64,000 nucleotides of DNA from Clostridiaceae bacterium BL-3 (GCA_902809985.1 CADDXC010000001.1:2976001-3040000), one strand, 5' to 3'; positions 1-10,065 are shown, numbered from the stretch's first letter. Made by a program: numbers and translations. The notes: generated from the sequence alone by a model not told the origin.

Positions 1-351
1 TATATTTTTTACCCCGTTATGACCTCCGGCACTTCCATGAGTTTTTATTCTAAGTCTTCCAACAGGAATATCTATATCATCATGTATTATTATTATATTA
101 TTGCCCATTATTTTATAAAAATTTACAGCTTCCACCACACTTTCTCCACTCAAGTTCATATAAGTATCTGGTTTTAATAATACAACTTTATTATTTTCTA
201 TAATACCTTCTCCACAAGTTCCTTTAAATTTTTTCTTACTTAAAACAATATTGTACTTACTACTTAACAGATCTACAGCATCAAATCCTATATTATGGCG
301 CGTGTGTTCATATTCAATCCCTATATTTCCTAAGCCAACTATTAAAAACAT
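1..351 (-). CDS. pth: peptidyl-tRNA hydrolase, N-terminal 117 codons (cut by window edge)
   Basis: Pth cleaves the ester bond of peptidyl-tRNAs released from stalled ribosomes and recycles tRNA in the cytoplasm. Translation from the ATG at 351 gives [20 protein letters not shown], the typical Pth N-terminus, with the catalytic His near residue 20 (TRHNIGFD), an MNLSG asparagine motif near 68, HDDID with the catalytic Asp near 93, and GGHNG near 110. The C-terminal third lies outside the window. It sits 23 nt downstream of the htrA-like gene on the same strand, in the glmU-prs-pth neighbourhood common in Firmicutes. Family assignment is firm; only completeness is unknown. Confidence 0.95.
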   Translation of the reverse strand, partial: MFLIVGLGNIGIEYEHTRHNIGFDAVDLLSSKYNIVLSKKKFKGTCGEGIIENNKVVLLKPDTYMNLSGESVVEAVNFYKIMGNNIIIIHDDIDIPVGRLRIKTHGSAGGHNGVKNI

Positions 352-374
352 CAATTCACTCCAATCTTACTATT

Positions 375-1580
375 TTATCTTTGATTATCCTTTTGAATTT
401 GAGACAAAGTTATCTGCATTTCTATAATTTCCCCATTTCTCCAAATTTTACCTAAAATTTTTTCTCCTAATTTATGTCCTCCTAATATAGCTTCTATATC
501 TGACATACTCTTTACTTTATTCCCATCTAATTCTATCAGTATATCCGTAGGCTTTATACCCGCCACCGAAGCACCACTGTTTTTCTCCACTTGCTGAATA
601 TATATTCCCTGAACTCTATTATCCTGCGATATTACACTCTCTCCATTTATACCCAATTCCGGCCTCGAAACTTGACCATTGCTTATAAGTGACTTTATTA
701 TATTTTTTGCCTCGTTTATAGTTATAGCAAAACCAATTCCCTCTACCTTGGAACCAGCACTTAATTTCAGGCTATTTATACCTATGACATAACCCTGTAT
801 ATTGCAAAGAGGGCCTCCGCTATTCCCTGGATTCATAGCTGCATCAGTCTGAATAACCTTATATATAACTCCATTATACTCTATCTTCCTATTTATTGCA
901 CTTATTATACCTGCTGTAACTGAGCCTGGAAATTCTTCGCCTAAAGAATTTCCTATGGCAATAGCAGCATCTCCAACTTTCACTTTAGAAGAATCCCCCA
1001 GTTTAGCTATTGGAAGATTTTTTGCATTTACTTTTATTACAGCTAAATCAGACCTTTCATCCACACCAGCTACAGATGCATCCAGTATTTTTCCGCTGGA
1101 CAATTTAACCATAACTTTATCCGCACCCTGTATTACATGATAATTTGTAACTATATATCCATTTGAATCTATTATTATCCCGGAACCACTCCCTAAATCC
1201 TGCAGTCCAAAATAATCTTCTGCTTTATTACTTATACCCACTACTGCTGGACTCACAGCTTCTGCCACCTCAGTTATAGAATTCTCCGACGTATTTCCCG
1301 ATTTATCTTCCGATTTAGCCCTATTAACATTTTCATTGGATTCAACTACTACCTGATTATTATTAGGTGTATAAATTTTAGTAACTTCCTTTTTACTACT
1401 CATATAAGCTCCAGATAATCCTCCCGAAACAGCAGCTATCAGAATAAAACAACACATTTTCCCTAATTTCACCATATTTGATCTTCTCTTGCTATTTATA
1501 AATTTTATTTTTGCTTTACTGGACTCTACGTTTTCCCATGAAACATCCTTTATGTTATCATATCTGTTGTTATCATCCAT
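375..1580 (-). CDS. htrA: HtrA/DegP-like membrane-anchored serine protease with PDZ domain
   Basis: S1C family quality-control protease acting on misfolded exported proteins at the outer face of the membrane. The 401-aa product has a lysine-rich cytoplasmic N-terminus, one membrane anchor (about residues 40-58), a Ser/Asn-rich linker, a trypsin-like domain with His148 (TNYHV), Asp178 (SDLAVIK) and Ser254 (GNSGGPL), and a C-terminal PDZ domain (about 300-395). I chose the ATG at 1580: it has GAGGTG six bases upstream. A GTG three codons earlier lies inside that Shine-Dalgarno and is not a credible start. It follows the sensor kinase by 83 nt, which suggests a cell-envelope stress module. Downstream pth is close enough to be cotranscribed. 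Confidence 0.93.
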   Translation of the reverse strand: MDDNNRYDNIKDVSWENVESSKAKIKFINSKRRSNMVKLGKMCCFILIAAVSGGLSGAYMSSKKEVTKIYTPNNNQVVVESNENVNRAKSEDKSGNTSENSITEVAEAVSPAVVGISNKAEDYFGLQDLGSGSGIIIDSNGYIVTNYHVIQGADKVMVKLSSGKILDASVAGVDERSDLAVIKVNAKNLPIAKLGDSSKVKVGDAAIAIGNSLGEEFPGSVTAGIISAINRKIEYNGVIYKVIQTDAAMNPGNSGGPLCNIQGYVIGINSLKLSAGSKVEGIGFAITINEAKNIIKSLISNGQVSRPELGINGESVISQDNRVQGIYIQQVEKNSGASVAGIKPTDILIELDGNKVKSMSDIEAILGGHKLGEKILGKIWRNGEIIEMQITLSQIQKDNQR

Positions 1581-1663
1581 TAAATACACCTCATAATATC
1601 TAAAATCTAGAATTATTATAATAAAAAAGTTTTACACAAATATGAACAAAATAAAATAATTTG

Positions 1664-3079
1664 TTAAACTCTTTTCAAAGTAAAAGTAAACATAACCCCA
1701 TTAGGTTCCTTATTCTCAGCCCATATATCTTCGCCTAGTTGGGTAAGGATGCTCCTTACAATAGGAAGTCCAAGCCCTGTACTTATTTTTGAAGTCCTGG
1801 ATTTATCACGCTTATAGAATCTATCCCATATATATTTCATATCAGGCTCTGGTATATTAGAGCCATCATTATATATGGATACCAATACCTTCTCGCTTTT
1901 TATCTTAGTAAAAATCTTTATATTTCCATCTTGATTTACATATTTAATAGCATTATCGATTAAATTCGTAACTACCTGGGTTATTCTATCCTTGTCTGCT
2001 GCCACATAGAGTTTATCATCTTCTAAAAGTACATCTACTTTCAATCTCTTTTCATTTATTCTGGTCTCAAATTTTATAACACATAATCTTATAACTTCAT
2101 TTATGTCCACCTTTTCTATTCTAAGCTTAAGCTGCCCCGATTCAATAGTCGACAAATCCAGGAGATCATTTACAAGCCTGGTAAGCCTCTGTATCTCAGA
2201 ATAAGTTACAGATAGATAGTAATTTTGTTTCTCCGCTGGAATAACTCCATCAATCATTCCTCCAATAAAACCTTTTATAGATGTTATTGGAGATCTTATT
2301 TCATGAGATACATTGGATATAAATTCCCTTCTGTTTTTTTCCACTTGTTGCAGGGAATCTGCCATACTGTTGAAAGACTTCGCTAACTCACCAATTTCGT
2401 CGTCTGATTTAACCTCGACTCTCTTCTCCACTTCACCCCTGGATATTTTATCCGCAGCATAATTTATTACTTTAAGCGGCTTTATTATTATTCTCTGGGA
2501 CAAATAATAAATTACAAAACAGCATATTATAATGGCAAAAACTGCTGACATCCATATGATTTCATATACTCTTATGAGGGGTCCCTTTAATTCATCTATT
2601 GATGTATGCATCATTATGGCACCCTTAAAAACTTTATTTGAAAAAATTGGTATTTCAAAAGTATGGACTGGACCCGTAAATACACTTGAATAGGTCTCAC
2701 TCTTATCTACTGTTTTGTTTTCTCTAAGTTCCTTTAGATCACTGGTAACTATTTGTTTTGATGTAGCTATTAATTTTTTGTGTTCACTTTTTGAAACAGA
2801 ATATACATATCCATAATTATCCACAAGCCATATGTCTGCTGATAGATAATTTCCTATATAAGTTAAAGTTTCATTTATGTCATCTACTGTTAAGTTTCCA
2901 TCTAAATATTGAATAGCCTTATATTTTATAAATTGAGATTCTCTGAGCAATTCACTTTCTCTCTTTTTAAAATAATATCCTTCAAACCAATAGGATAAAA
3001 AAGCCGCTGTCATTACAAAACTCACTATAATAATTGCAATAAATGCAGCCATAAGTTTTGAAAATAACCCCTTTTTCAT
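1664..3079 (-). CDS. membrane sensor histidine kinase
   Basis: 471-aa HisKA/HATPase sensor kinase. TM1 is at about 8-30, an extracytoplasmic sensor domain at about 31-170, TM2 at about 174-194, then HAMP, the phospho-acceptor His259 (SNVSHEIRSP), the N box TNLIDNAIKY (about 371-380) and the G2 box TGLGLPIV near the C-terminus. The ATG follows the stop codon of the response regulator gene directly (TAGATG), with GAGGTG six bases upstream inside the regulator gene, so the pair is translationally coupled. The downstream htrA-like gene suggests envelope-stress sensing, as in CssRS or WalRK-type systems. The signal cannot be deduced from sequence. Confidence 0.93.
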   Translation of the reverse strand: MKKGLFSKLMAAFIAIIIVSFVMTAAFLSYWFEGYYFKKRESELLRESQFIKYKAIQYLDGNLTVDDINETLTYIGNYLSADIWLVDNYGYVYSVSKSEHKKLIATSKQIVTSDLKELRENKTVDKSETYSSVFTGPVHTFEIPIFSNKVFKGAIMMHTSIDELKGPLIRVYEIIWMSAVFAIIICCFVIYYLSQRIIIKPLKVINYAADKISRGEVEKRVEVKSDDEIGELAKSFNSMADSLQQVEKNRREFISNVSHEIRSPITSIKGFIGGMIDGVIPAEKQNYYLSVTYSEIQRLTRLVNDLLDLSTIESGQLKLRIEKVDINEVIRLCVIKFETRINEKRLKVDVLLEDDKLYVAADKDRITQVVTNLIDNAIKYVNQDGNIKIFTKIKSEKVLVSIYNDGSNIPEPDMKYIWDRFYKRDKSRTSKISTGLGLPIVRSILTQLGEDIWAENKEPNGVMFTFTLKRV

Positions 3080-3766
3080 CTATTTCACCTCAAATTTATA
3101 CCCTACACCCCATACTGTTTCTATTTGCCAGTTAGGCCCTCCTTGAAGTTTTTCTCTAAGCCTTTTAATATGAACATCCACTGTTCTAGAGTCTCCCGGA
3201 TAATCATATCCCCAAACTTCACACAATAACTGTTCTCTAGTAAATACCCTGTTTTTATTATTAGCCAGATAATACAGCAATTCAAATTCCTTGGGAGGCA
3301 TCTTTATTTCTTCATTTTTATATATAACTGTGTATGAATTTATATCAATTGTCAATTGTTCAAATTTAAGTACCTCTCTATTATCATTATCTACAGTATA
3401 TCTTCTCAACACCGCTTTAATTCTGGCCAACATTTCTTTGGCTTCAAAAGGTTTTACTATATAATCATCTGCCCCTAGTTCAAGTCCTAAAACTTTATCA
3501 AAAGTCTCTCCTTTGGCAGTGAGCATAATCACAGGAATTTGAGATTCTTTCCTTATCCACTTAAGCACATCTATGCCATCTATATTGGGAAGCATTATAT
3601 CCAATAACACTAAGTCCGGTTTATATTCTAGAAATAGAGTTTCTGCTGATTTTCCATCATTTGCAATTTGTGTTTTATATCCTGCACTCTCCAAATACAT
3701 CTTTATTACTTCACAAATATTTTCATCATCATCTACAATCAAAATTTTACCTATTGAGCCCTCCAT
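3080..3766 (-). CDS. OmpR/PhoB-family response regulator
   Basis: 228-aa regulator: a receiver domain with the acidic pocket VDDDE (11-15), phospho-acceptor Asp56 (LLDIMLP) and the conserved Lys in LTAKGE, followed by a winged-helix DNA-binding domain (about 135-228). Three ATG codons follow one another after AGGAGG. The third (3766) has the ideal 6-nt spacing and starts MEGSIGKILI; a GTG at 3784 lies upstream of the Shine-Dalgarno and is rejected. It is the first gene of the regulator-kinase-htrA unit. Direct TTACA repeats about 150-180 bp upstream (3916-3944) could be its own binding site. Confidence 0.94.
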   Translation of the reverse strand: MEGSIGKILIVDDDENICEVIKMYLESAGYKTQIANDGKSAETLFLEYKPDLVLLDIMLPNIDGIDVLKWIRKESQIPVIMLTAKGETFDKVLGLELGADDYIVKPFEAKEMLARIKAVLRRYTVDNDNREVLKFEQLTIDINSYTVIYKNEEIKMPPKEFELLYYLANNKNRVFTREQLLCEVWGYDYPGDSRTVDVHIKRLREKLQGGPNWQIETVWGVGYKFEVK

Positions 3767-3915
3767 CATCATCCTCCTAATCACTTTCTATCCATAGTAT
3801 TTATTATTAATTATATTTCCCAATCAATTACACTAATATTTTACATTTAATTATTAATTATCTACAATTAAATTTATCACATATGTCTATATAAAAAATA
3901 TTCTCTCTTTAAAAG

Positions 3916-3944
3916 TTACAAATAAGTTACAAAATGGACTTACA
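3916..3944 (+). promoter_or_regulatory. three TTACA direct repeats, candidate response-regulator site
   Basis: TTACA occurs at 3916, 3927 and 3940, with periods of 11 and 13 bp on one helix face. This lies in the intergenic region upstream of the OmpR/PhoB-type regulator gene and beyond the prs terminator. PhoB/PhoP-class regulators bind direct repeats of about 11 bp period, so autoregulation is possible. It is AT-rich DNA, so chance cannot be excluded. Confidence 0.3.
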
Positions 3945-3953
3945 TCTTAATAC

Positions 3954-3986
3954 AAGAGCATGTAGAAAAAATTCTACATGCTCTTT
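3954..3986 (-). terminator. hairpin after prs
   Basis: 14-bp perfect stem (3954-3967 paired with 3972-3985) with an AAAA loop, 6 nt after the prs stop codon. No long U tract follows on the minus strand, so it may work as an mRNA 3' end or weak terminator. Confidence 0.6.
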
Positions 3987-3991
3987 CCTCA

Positions 3992-4951
3992 TCAATCTTC
4001 AAACAGCTTGCTTACCGAAACGCCCTCATATATCCTCCTTATAGCTTCTGCGAAAACCGAAGCTATAGACAATATTTTAAAATTATCCAATATCTTTTCC
4101 TTTGGAAGATCTATTGTATTCAACATTACAAGTTCTTTTATAACAGAATTCCTTATTCTCTCTATGGCTGGTCCAGATAACACAGCATGAGTGCAGCATG
4201 CATATACTTCTTTTGCCCCTCTATCCACAAGAGCCTGAGCGCCATTTGTTATAGTTCCAGCTGTATCTATCATGTCATCTACCAATATGGCGATTTTCCC
4301 GTTTACATCCCCAATTATATTCATTACCTCTGATACATTGGCTTTTGGTCTTCTCTTATCGATAATAGCTATAGGTGCATGGAGTTTATCCGCAAATTTT
4401 CTGGCTCTTGTTACACTTCCGAGATCCGGAGATACTACAACTATATCTTCTCTCTCTTTAAATCCTTTTTGTATAAAATATTTTGCCAGTATGGGAACTC
4501 CTAGAAGATGATCTAAAGGTATATTAAAGTACCCTTGAATTTGTGCTGCATGCAGATCCATTGTAAGAACTCTATCCGCTCCTGCAGCTGTCAGTATATC
4601 TGCTACCAATTTTGCAGTAATCGGATCTCTCGCCTTGGCTTTTCTATCCTGCCTGGCATATCCATAATAAGGTATTACAGCAGTTATCCTTTCCGCTGAT
4701 GCTCTTTTAAATGCATCAATCATGATAAGAAGTTCCATTAGATTATCATTTACGGGATTATTTGTGGATTGAATTATAAATACATCCATACCCCTTACGG
4801 TTTCATTAATATCTACAGATATTTCTCCATCACTAAAAGTCGAAACCTTTGCATCTCCAACTGCAGTTCCCAAGATATTAGCTATTTGCTTAGCCAATTC
4901 AGGATGAGAATTTCCCGCAAAAATTTTAATATTTTTACCATGGGTTATCAT
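3992..4951 (-). CDS. prs: ribose-phosphate pyrophosphokinase
   Basis: Makes PRPP from ribose 5-phosphate and ATP, feeding purine, pyrimidine, histidine and NAD synthesis. The 319-aa length is the family norm. Class I motifs are present: FSDGEISV, the ATP-binding stretch [19 protein letters not shown], and the PRPP loop [10 protein letters not shown]. The start ATG at 4951 has AGGAGGG nine bases upstream. It lies 21 nt after glmU in the conserved glmU-prs order, probably transcribed from the promoter at 6411-6439. PurR, encoded upstream in the same direction, binds PRPP in its family. Confidence 0.98.
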   Translation of the reverse strand: MITHGKNIKIFAGNSHPELAKQIANILGTAVGDAKVSTFSDGEISVDINETVRGMDVFIIQSTNNPVNDNLMELLIMIDAFKRASAERITAVIPYYGYARQDRKAKARDPITAKLVADILTAAGADRVLTMDLHAAQIQGYFNIPLDHLLGVPILAKYFIQKGFKEREDIVVVSPDLGSVTRARKFADKLHAPIAIIDKRRPKANVSEVMNIIGDVNGKIAILVDDMIDTAGTITNGAQALVDRGAKEVYACCTHAVLSGPAIERIRNSVIKELVMLNTIDLPKEKILDNFKILSIASVFAEAIRRIYEGVSVSKLFED

Positions 4952-4972
4952 TATGTAAAGCCCTCCTAAAAT

Positions 4973-6343
4973 TTATTTCCTTAATCCTTTTTTATATACC
5001 CAACCTTTCTTATTTACCTGCTTTGCTCTAGCTATAGCAAGTGATCCTTCCGGGACTTCGTCTGTTATAGTAGATCCAGCTGCTATATAAGTGTTGTTAT
5101 TTACTTTAACTGGTGAAACCAAATTTGTGTTGCACCCTATAAATGAATTATCCCCAATTAAAGTTTTATTTTTCACTTTGCCATCATAATTCACTACCAC
5201 AGTTCCACATCCAAAATTACACTCATTCCCCACTTCGGCATCACCTATATATGTCAAATGAGATACCTTAGTTTTATCCCCAATAATAGACTTTTTTATT
5301 TCTACAAAATCACCTATTCTCACTGAATTGCCTATCACACTCTCAGGTCTTATGTATGCAAAAGGTCCTACCGTAACATTTTCTCCCACTTTACTCTCTA
5401 GTATCACTGAACTCTGTATTGTCACATTATTTTCTATCACACTGTCTTTTATACGTGAATTAGGATATAATATACAGTTTTCTCCTATAACAGTATTTCC
5501 CTGAATCACGTTACCTGGATATATTATGGTATCCTTCCCTATTCTAACATCAAGTCCTATGTAAGTAGTATTTGGATCGATAAGTGTAATTCCATTTTCC
5601 ATGTGCACATTATTTATTCTATTTCTCATAACCTTTTCAGCCTCTGAAAGCTGTACTCTGGAATTGACCCCCATAATTTCCTCAAAACTTACTGGAAGGG
5701 CCCCTATCCTCTCACCCTTATTTTTCAATATTTCTATGACATCAGTTAAGTAGTACTCACCTTGAACATTGTTGTTATGTAATTTGTTTAAACTTTCAAC
5801 AAGCTCCTTTATATCAAAGCAATACATTCCGGAATTTATTTCATTAACCTTTAATTCTTCTAATGAACAATCTTTATGTTCAATTATTTTAAGCACTTCT
5901 CCATTTTTTTCTCTTATAATTCTCCCATATCCATTAGGATCTTTTACTATAGATGTCAATATAGTCGCTTTATATCTACCTTTATTATGAAAATTTAACA
6001 TATCTTCTATAACATCTTCTTCTATTAAAGGTGAATCTCCCGTAAATATAACTGCTGTCCCCTCTTTATCCTTTAAAAAATCGCTGGCACACAAAACCGC
6101 ATGTCCAGTACCCAATTGCTTATTTTGGAAAGAATACTTTACGTTTCTACTCTTAGTAGCTTCCTTTACCTGTTCTGCCCCCCTGCCAATTACTACATCT
6201 ATGTCTTCTATTTGTGCTTTTTTCACAACATCAATAACTATGTTAACCATTTCTGTCCCACATACTCTGTGTAAAACCTTAGGGATAGAAGATTTCATTC
6301 TTTTCCCTTTGCCAGCCGCTAATATTATAGCACAATTATACAT
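4973..6343 (-). CDS. glmU: bifunctional UDP-GlcNAc pyrophosphorylase / GlcN-1-P acetyltransferase
   Basis: Catalyses the last two steps to UDP-GlcNAc for cell-wall synthesis in the cytoplasm. The 456-aa protein has an N-terminal nucleotidyltransferase domain ([11 protein letters not shown] at 8-18, [14 protein letters not shown]) and, from about residue 255, a left-handed beta-helix of hexapeptide repeats ending in the acetyltransferase region with the conserved VNYDGKVK and GDNSFIGCN motifs. ATG at 6343 with GAGGTG in front. First gene of a glmU-prs unit with a good sigma-A promoter 68-96 nt upstream. Confidence 0.98.
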   Translation of the reverse strand: MYNCAIILAAGKGKRMKSSIPKVLHRVCGTEMVNIVIDVVKKAQIEDIDVVIGRGAEQVKEATKSRNVKYSFQNKQLGTGHAVLCASDFLKDKEGTAVIFTGDSPLIEEDVIEDMLNFHNKGRYKATILTSIVKDPNGYGRIIREKNGEVLKIIEHKDCSLEELKVNEINSGMYCFDIKELVESLNKLHNNNVQGEYYLTDVIEILKNKGERIGALPVSFEEIMGVNSRVQLSEAEKVMRNRINNVHMENGITLIDPNTTYIGLDVRIGKDTIIYPGNVIQGNTVIGENCILYPNSRIKDSVIENNVTIQSSVILESKVGENVTVGPFAYIRPESVIGNSVRIGDFVEIKKSIIGDKTKVSHLTYIGDAEVGNECNFGCGTVVVNYDGKVKNKTLIGDNSFIGCNTNLVSPVKVNNNTYIAAGSTITDEVPEGSLAIARAKQVNKKGWVYKKGLRK

Positions 6344-6410
6344 TTTAACACCTCTTTATGGCATATAAGCTCATTTTTCTACACTATATCATATTAAAAC
6401 GCTCTATAAT

Positions 6411-6439
6411 ATTATATTTTATATGAAAATTATTTGCAA
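6411..6439 (-). promoter_or_regulatory. sigma-A promoter for glmU-prs
   Basis: On the minus strand TTGCAA (6434-6439), a 17-nt spacer and TATAAT (6411-6416), about 70 nt upstream of glmU. Confidence 0.65.
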
Positions 6440-6502
6440 CCTCATATATAATTTTCGGAATAATTCTAAAAAACTCTCTTTCAGATATCCTTAAATATAC
6501 AA

Positions 6503-6553
6503 AAAAAACAGGAAATAATAAAAAGGAGCAAACACTCCCCTTTATTATTCCTC
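6503..6553 (-). terminator. rho-independent terminator of spoVG
   Basis: On the minus strand a long hairpin starts at the spoVG stop codon (arms around 6509-6526 and 6535-6553) and is followed by a run of eight T (6501-6508). The stop codon sits inside the 5' arm. Confidence 0.85.
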
Positions 6554-6835
6554 CGTCTTTTGTTCGGTAGCAACTTCCTCACTTTTAACTTTTTCGTACT
6601 CATCAAGAATTGCTTTTTGTATCTTTTCTCTAGTCTGAGTATTTATTGGGTGAGCAATGTCTTTAAATTCTCCATCAGGAGTTTTTCTACTTGGCATTGC
6701 TATAAAAAGACCATTTTGTCCCTCTATAACCTTTATATCGTGAACTACGAATTCGTTATCGAAGGTTACTGAAACAATAGCTTTCATCTTACCCTCGGCA
6801 GCAATTTTCCTCACTCTAACGTCTGTAATTTGCAT
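6545..6835 (-). CDS. spoVG: septation / sporulation regulator SpoVG
   Basis: Small RNA/DNA-binding regulator of septation and sporulation. The 96-aa sequence begins [20 protein letters not shown] and contains [16 protein letters not shown] and FKDIAHPIN, all hallmarks of SpoVG; the acidic Glu-rich tail is typical. ATG at 6835 with GGAGGTGG upstream. A separate promoter of sigma-H type precedes it and a strong terminator follows, so it is probably monocistronic. Confidence 0.97.
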   Translation of the reverse strand: MQITDVRVRKIAAEGKMKAIVSVTFDNEFVVHDIKVIEGQNGLFIAMPSRKTPDGEFKDIAHPINTQTREKIQKAILDEYEKVKSEEVATEQKTEE

Positions 6836-6867
6836 ATAAATCCACCTCCAAGATGCTTATGTATATA

Positions 6868-6896
6868 CTATTCTCTATATTTTATTTTTTTCCTCC
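6868..6896 (-). promoter_or_regulatory. sigma-H-type promoter of spoVG
   Basis: The minus strand reads GGAGGAAAA, 11 nt, then AGAGAATAG. This fits the Bacillus sigma-H consensus RnAGGAWWW-N11/12-RnnGAATWW except the last base, and lies 33 nt upstream of the spoVG ATG. B. subtilis spoVG is the classic sigma-H promoter, so position and sequence agree. Confidence 0.7.
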
Positions 6897-6936
6897 TTAT
6901 TTTGTTAAAAACTAATAAAATTTTTTGAAAACTTCA

Positions 6937-7752
6937 TTAGCTAAACATTTTTGAAGGAGTCAATAGTGCATTCCCATTTTCATTAATACCCTCAAAGTCC
7001 ACTATCGATACATAATTTTGTACTAATTTTTTGGGAATTCCCACATTATCTATTAAAAATCCTATACCCAAAAGTTCACTTTCAAATTCTTTTAAAAGAT
7101 CAATTATACCCATGGCAGTTCCGCCTGCCTTCATGAAATCATCGATAAATATACATCTGCTTCCCTTTTTCAATGCTTTTTTAGATAATGACATATTCTG
7201 AATTCTTCCTGTAGAGCCAGATACATAATTTACAGTTATGGTAGAACCCTCTGTAAATTTTGTTTCTCTCCTCACAACCACAAGTTGAACCCCCATCATT
7301 TTAGCTACTTCATAAGCCAGGGGTATTCCCTTCGTTTCCACTGTAACCACACAGTCAATATCCATATCTATAAAAATAGACGCTAAAACCACTCCTGCTG
7401 TATGTATTATATTTGGATTAAACATTATATCCGTCATGTATAAAAAATTACCTGGTATTATTCTTTCTCTATTTTTCAAAATAATACATAATTTTTCAGC
7501 AAATTTTTTGGTCTTTTCAGGAGATATACCGCATATGTACTTAACTCCACCTGCCGCCCCTGCTACAGTATCTATTCTTCCCATATCCAATCTACTCAAA
7601 GTGTCTCTGATTACTACTATGTCTTCACTTATTGTAGATTTTGCAGTATTAAACATTTCGGTAAAATTATTCAGTCCCATTATTTTATTAGGATTTTCAA
7701 GTAATATTTTCGTTATTGCAGCTATTCTATTGTTTCTACTAAATTTTTGCAT
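6937..7752 (-). CDS. purR: purine operon repressor, Bacillus-type PurR
   Basis: PRPP-responsive repressor of purine synthesis genes. The 271-aa protein has an N-terminal winged-helix domain (about 1-75, with TAKSTISEDI as recognition region) and a C-terminal phosphoribosyltransferase-like domain whose PRPP loop reads CIFIDDFMKAGGTA. Effector binding but no transferase activity is known for the family. ATG at 7752. It lies 101 nt upstream of spoVG and is divergent from murC, the conserved Firmicute arrangement. Its presence fits a window rich in purine genes, though it normally governs synthesis rather than degradation. Confidence 0.96.
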   Translation of the reverse strand: MQKFSRNNRIAAITKILLENPNKIMGLNNFTEMFNTAKSTISEDIVVIRDTLSRLDMGRIDTVAGAAGGVKYICGISPEKTKKFAEKLCIILKNRERIIPGNFLYMTDIMFNPNIIHTAGVVLASIFIDMDIDCVVTVETKGIPLAYEVAKMMGVQLVVVRRETKFTEGSTITVNYVSGSTGRIQNMSLSKKALKKGSRCIFIDDFMKAGGTAMGIIDLLKEFESELLGIGFLIDNVGIPKKLVQNYVSIVDFEGINENGNALLTPSKMFS

Positions 7753-7966
7753 TTTATCACCTATCTATATAACTTTACGAATAATATTCTAATATTATAC
7801 TCTATTATTCATATTGTATTCTAAAAGCTACGGTTAATCAATACTTATTTATAAAACACCTGAAGAAATAAAAACGTTTTACATAGAAATATAATTTTAT
7901 TGTGTTTTTTAGCTAATTTTTGTATATAATTATTGATAGGTTAGTTAATATAAGGAGTGATTTAAA

Positions 7967-9343
7967 TTGTCATTTGATTTTGTAGAAAATAAAAAAGTGC
8001 ACTTCATAGGCATAGGCGGAATAAGTATGAGCGGCCTAGCTGAAATTTTGCTTGAAAATAATTTTAAAGTATCCGGTTCTGATATTAAAGCTTCTCCAAT
8101 AACAGACAAACTCAAATCAATGGGCGCTCAAATATATATAGGTCAAATTGCTGAAAACATAACACAGGACATAGACTTAGTAGTATATACAGCCGCTATT
8201 TCCGAAGATAATGAAGAACTCTTAAAGGCTAAAAATTTAAATATTCCCTTAATGTCCAGAGCTGAATTCTTAGGAAATATAATGAAAGGTCATAAATACA
8301 ACGTAGCAGTATCCGGAACTCATGGTAAAACCACTACTACTTCCATGTTGTCCTCTATAACACTTAAGGCAAATTTAGATCCTACCATATTAGTAGGAGG
8401 AAATTTAGATATTATAAATGGAAATGTCAGAATAGGAAACAGTCCGTACTTCATTACGGAAGCTTGTGAATACAAAGAATCCTTTTTGAAATTTTTCCCA
8501 TTTATAGGTATAATTTTAAATATAGATGCCGAGCACCTTGACTACTATAAAAATATAGACAATGTACAAAATGCCTTTGTAAAATTTGCTAAATTGATTC
8601 CTCAGAATGGGTATCTAGTATGTTACAATGAAGATAATAGAATAAATAAAGTAATATCCAGCGTAAACTGTAATATAATTACCTATGGTATAAATAGCGG
8701 AAATATCACTGCTCATGACATACATTTTGATAAAAATGGATGTGCCTACTTTAAAGTGTACAAGGATAATAAAGCCATACTTTCCCTACACCTAGCCATC
8801 CCGGGCAGACACAATATATTAAATGCGCTTGCCAGTATAGCTGTTTCTTTAATTTTAAATATATCAACAGAAAATATTAAAGATGCACTGGAGGATTTTA
8901 AAGGTACCCATAGAAGATTTGAAATTAAAAGCAAAAAAAATGGGATAACAGTAATAGATGACTATGCCCACCATCCTACTGAAATAAAGGCAACTTTAAG
9001 TGCAGCTCAAAATTATCCTCATAAAAGAATAATCTGCGTGTTTCAACCACATACTTTTTCGAGAACTATAAACTTATACAGAGAATTTACTTCCGCTTTT
9101 GATAATGTAGATGAATTAATCCTCGCAGATATATATCCAGCAAGGGAAAAGGATACCGGCAAAGTGAGCTCAGCCATGCTAGCTAATGATATTTCAAAAA
9201 GAGGAATAAAGTGCAGCTATATTAAAGATTTCAACTCAATAGTAAACTATTTAAAAAATAATTTAAAGGAAGGAGATCTCTTTTTAACTATAGGTGCAGG
9301 AGATGTTTTTAAAATAGGTGAAATGTATTTGCAATCAAAATAA
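7967..9343 (+). CDS. murC: UDP-N-acetylmuramate--L-alanine ligase
   Basis: Adds L-Ala to UDP-MurNAc in cytoplasmic peptidoglycan precursor synthesis. The 458-aa length is normal. N-terminal [12 protein letters not shown] (Rossmann), the ATP loop [11 protein letters not shown] with Lys121, the central [10 protein letters not shown], and the C-terminal [10 protein letters not shown] and FQPHTFSRT are all Mur-ligase motifs. The start is TTG at 7967, preceded by AAGGAG nine bases upstream; no nearer ATG fits. Divergent from purR. Confidence 0.97.
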   Translation: MSFDFVENKKVHFIGIGGISMSGLAEILLENNFKVSGSDIKASPITDKLKSMGAQIYIGQIAENITQDIDLVVYTAAISEDNEELLKAKNLNIPLMSRAEFLGNIMKGHKYNVAVSGTHGKTTTTSMLSSITLKANLDPTILVGGNLDIINGNVRIGNSPYFITEACEYKESFLKFFPFIGIILNIDAEHLDYYKNIDNVQNAFVKFAKLIPQNGYLVCYNEDNRINKVISSVNCNIITYGINSGNITAHDIHFDKNGCAYFKVYKDNKAILSLHLAIPGRHNILNALASIAVSLILNISTENIKDALEDFKGTHRRFEIKSKKNGITVIDDYAHHPTEIKATLSAAQNYPHKRIICVFQPHTFSRTINLYREFTSAFDNVDELILADIYPAREKDTGKVSSAMLANDISKRGIKCSYIKDFNSIVNYLKNNLKEGDLFLTIGAGDVFKIGEMYLQSK

Positions 9344-9424
9344 CTTATAAAATCTATAATTTGGTGTTAAAACACTTCTAATAAGGTAATACTATAATTG
9401 ATAAGCCATTGGAGGTGTTTTAAT

Positions 9425-9745
9425 TTGAAAAACTTTTTAATATCTGCATCAGTTGATATATTCTTAATACTAGTATCCTATTTTTTATTTATAAAAATAC
9501 TCAGCGGACCCATAAGGCATAAGTTATATGAAAAATTTTTTAAATCTTTTGCTAAATTTATAATCTATCTGTTTTTTATAACCTTGATTATAACAGGTTT
9601 AAGTGCATTCATATTATACAGAACCTCTTATATAGCTTATATAAATATAATATCTCCAGCTTTAGTATCTATACTGGTAGGATTTTTAATGTCAACAGTT
9701 CCTACAAGAGGTGAAGGCGATAATTCTAATATGACTGCAAAATAA
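9425..9745 (+). CDS. small three-helix membrane protein, unknown
   Basis: 106 aa, not recognised. Three hydrophobic segments (about 4-25, 42-65 and 72-92), separated by a basic loop (RHKLYEKFFK), and a short polar C-terminus. The start is the TTG at 9425: TGGAGGTG lies 7 nt upstream. An in-frame TTG at 9398 would place that Shine-Dalgarno inside the gene and is rejected. It lies alone between murC and the tRNA gene. Confidence 0.6.
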   Translation: MKNFLISASVDIFLILVSYFLFIKILSGPIRHKLYEKFFKSFAKFIIYLFFITLIITGLSAFILYRTSYIAYINIISPALVSILVGFLMSTVPTRGEGDNSNMTAK

Positions 9746-9770
9746 AATATTTTCATATAAAATTTCTACT

Positions 9771-9798
9771 GTGACGTTTATATAATATATGTTATAAT
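9771..9798 (+). promoter_or_regulatory. promoter of tRNA-Pro
   Basis: GTGACG (9771-9776), a 16-nt spacer and TATAAT (9793-9798), ending 12 nt before the tRNA 5' end. Confidence 0.6.
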
Positions 9799-9810
9799 GT
9801 ATTATATAAA

Positions 9811-9886
9811 CGGGGTGTAGCGCAGATGGTAGCGCGCTTGCTTCGGGAGCAAGAGGTCGCAGGTTCAAATCCTGTCACTCCGACCA
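9811..9886 (+). tRNA. tRNA-Pro (anticodon CGG)
   Basis: Full cloverleaf. Acceptor CGGGGTG pairs with CACTCCG (one G-U); the anticodon stem CTTGC/GCAAG holds loop TTCGGGA with anticodon CGG; the T arm contains GGTTCAAATCC; CCA is encoded at 9884-9886. It reads CCG, a rare proline codon in AT-rich clostridia. Confidence 0.96.
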
Positions 9887-9969
9887 TTTATATAGGTGGG
9901 TTTGTGGATATTTAGATCTATTGATTTGATGATACCTACCTTTTTTAGTTTATATTATGTTAAAGTAAG

Positions 9970-10002
9970 AGCCCCAGCTTATTTTTAAGCTAGGGGTTTC
10001 CT
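9970..10002 (+). terminator. terminator after tRNA-Pro
   Basis: GCCCCAGCTT and AAGCTAGGGG form a GC-rich stem with one bulge and an AT loop (9971-9996), followed by TTTCC. Clearly structured, modest U tract. Confidence 0.6.
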
Positions 10003-10065
10003 ATACATTAAATCAAACTTTGAGCTCATCAACAAATCAATTACATAAGGAGCTGTACCATTAAT

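Noticed and set aside
7869-7882. cre site in the purR-murC spacer (AAAACGTTTT)
   Set aside because: Palindromic core only; flanking consensus positions mismatch at three places.
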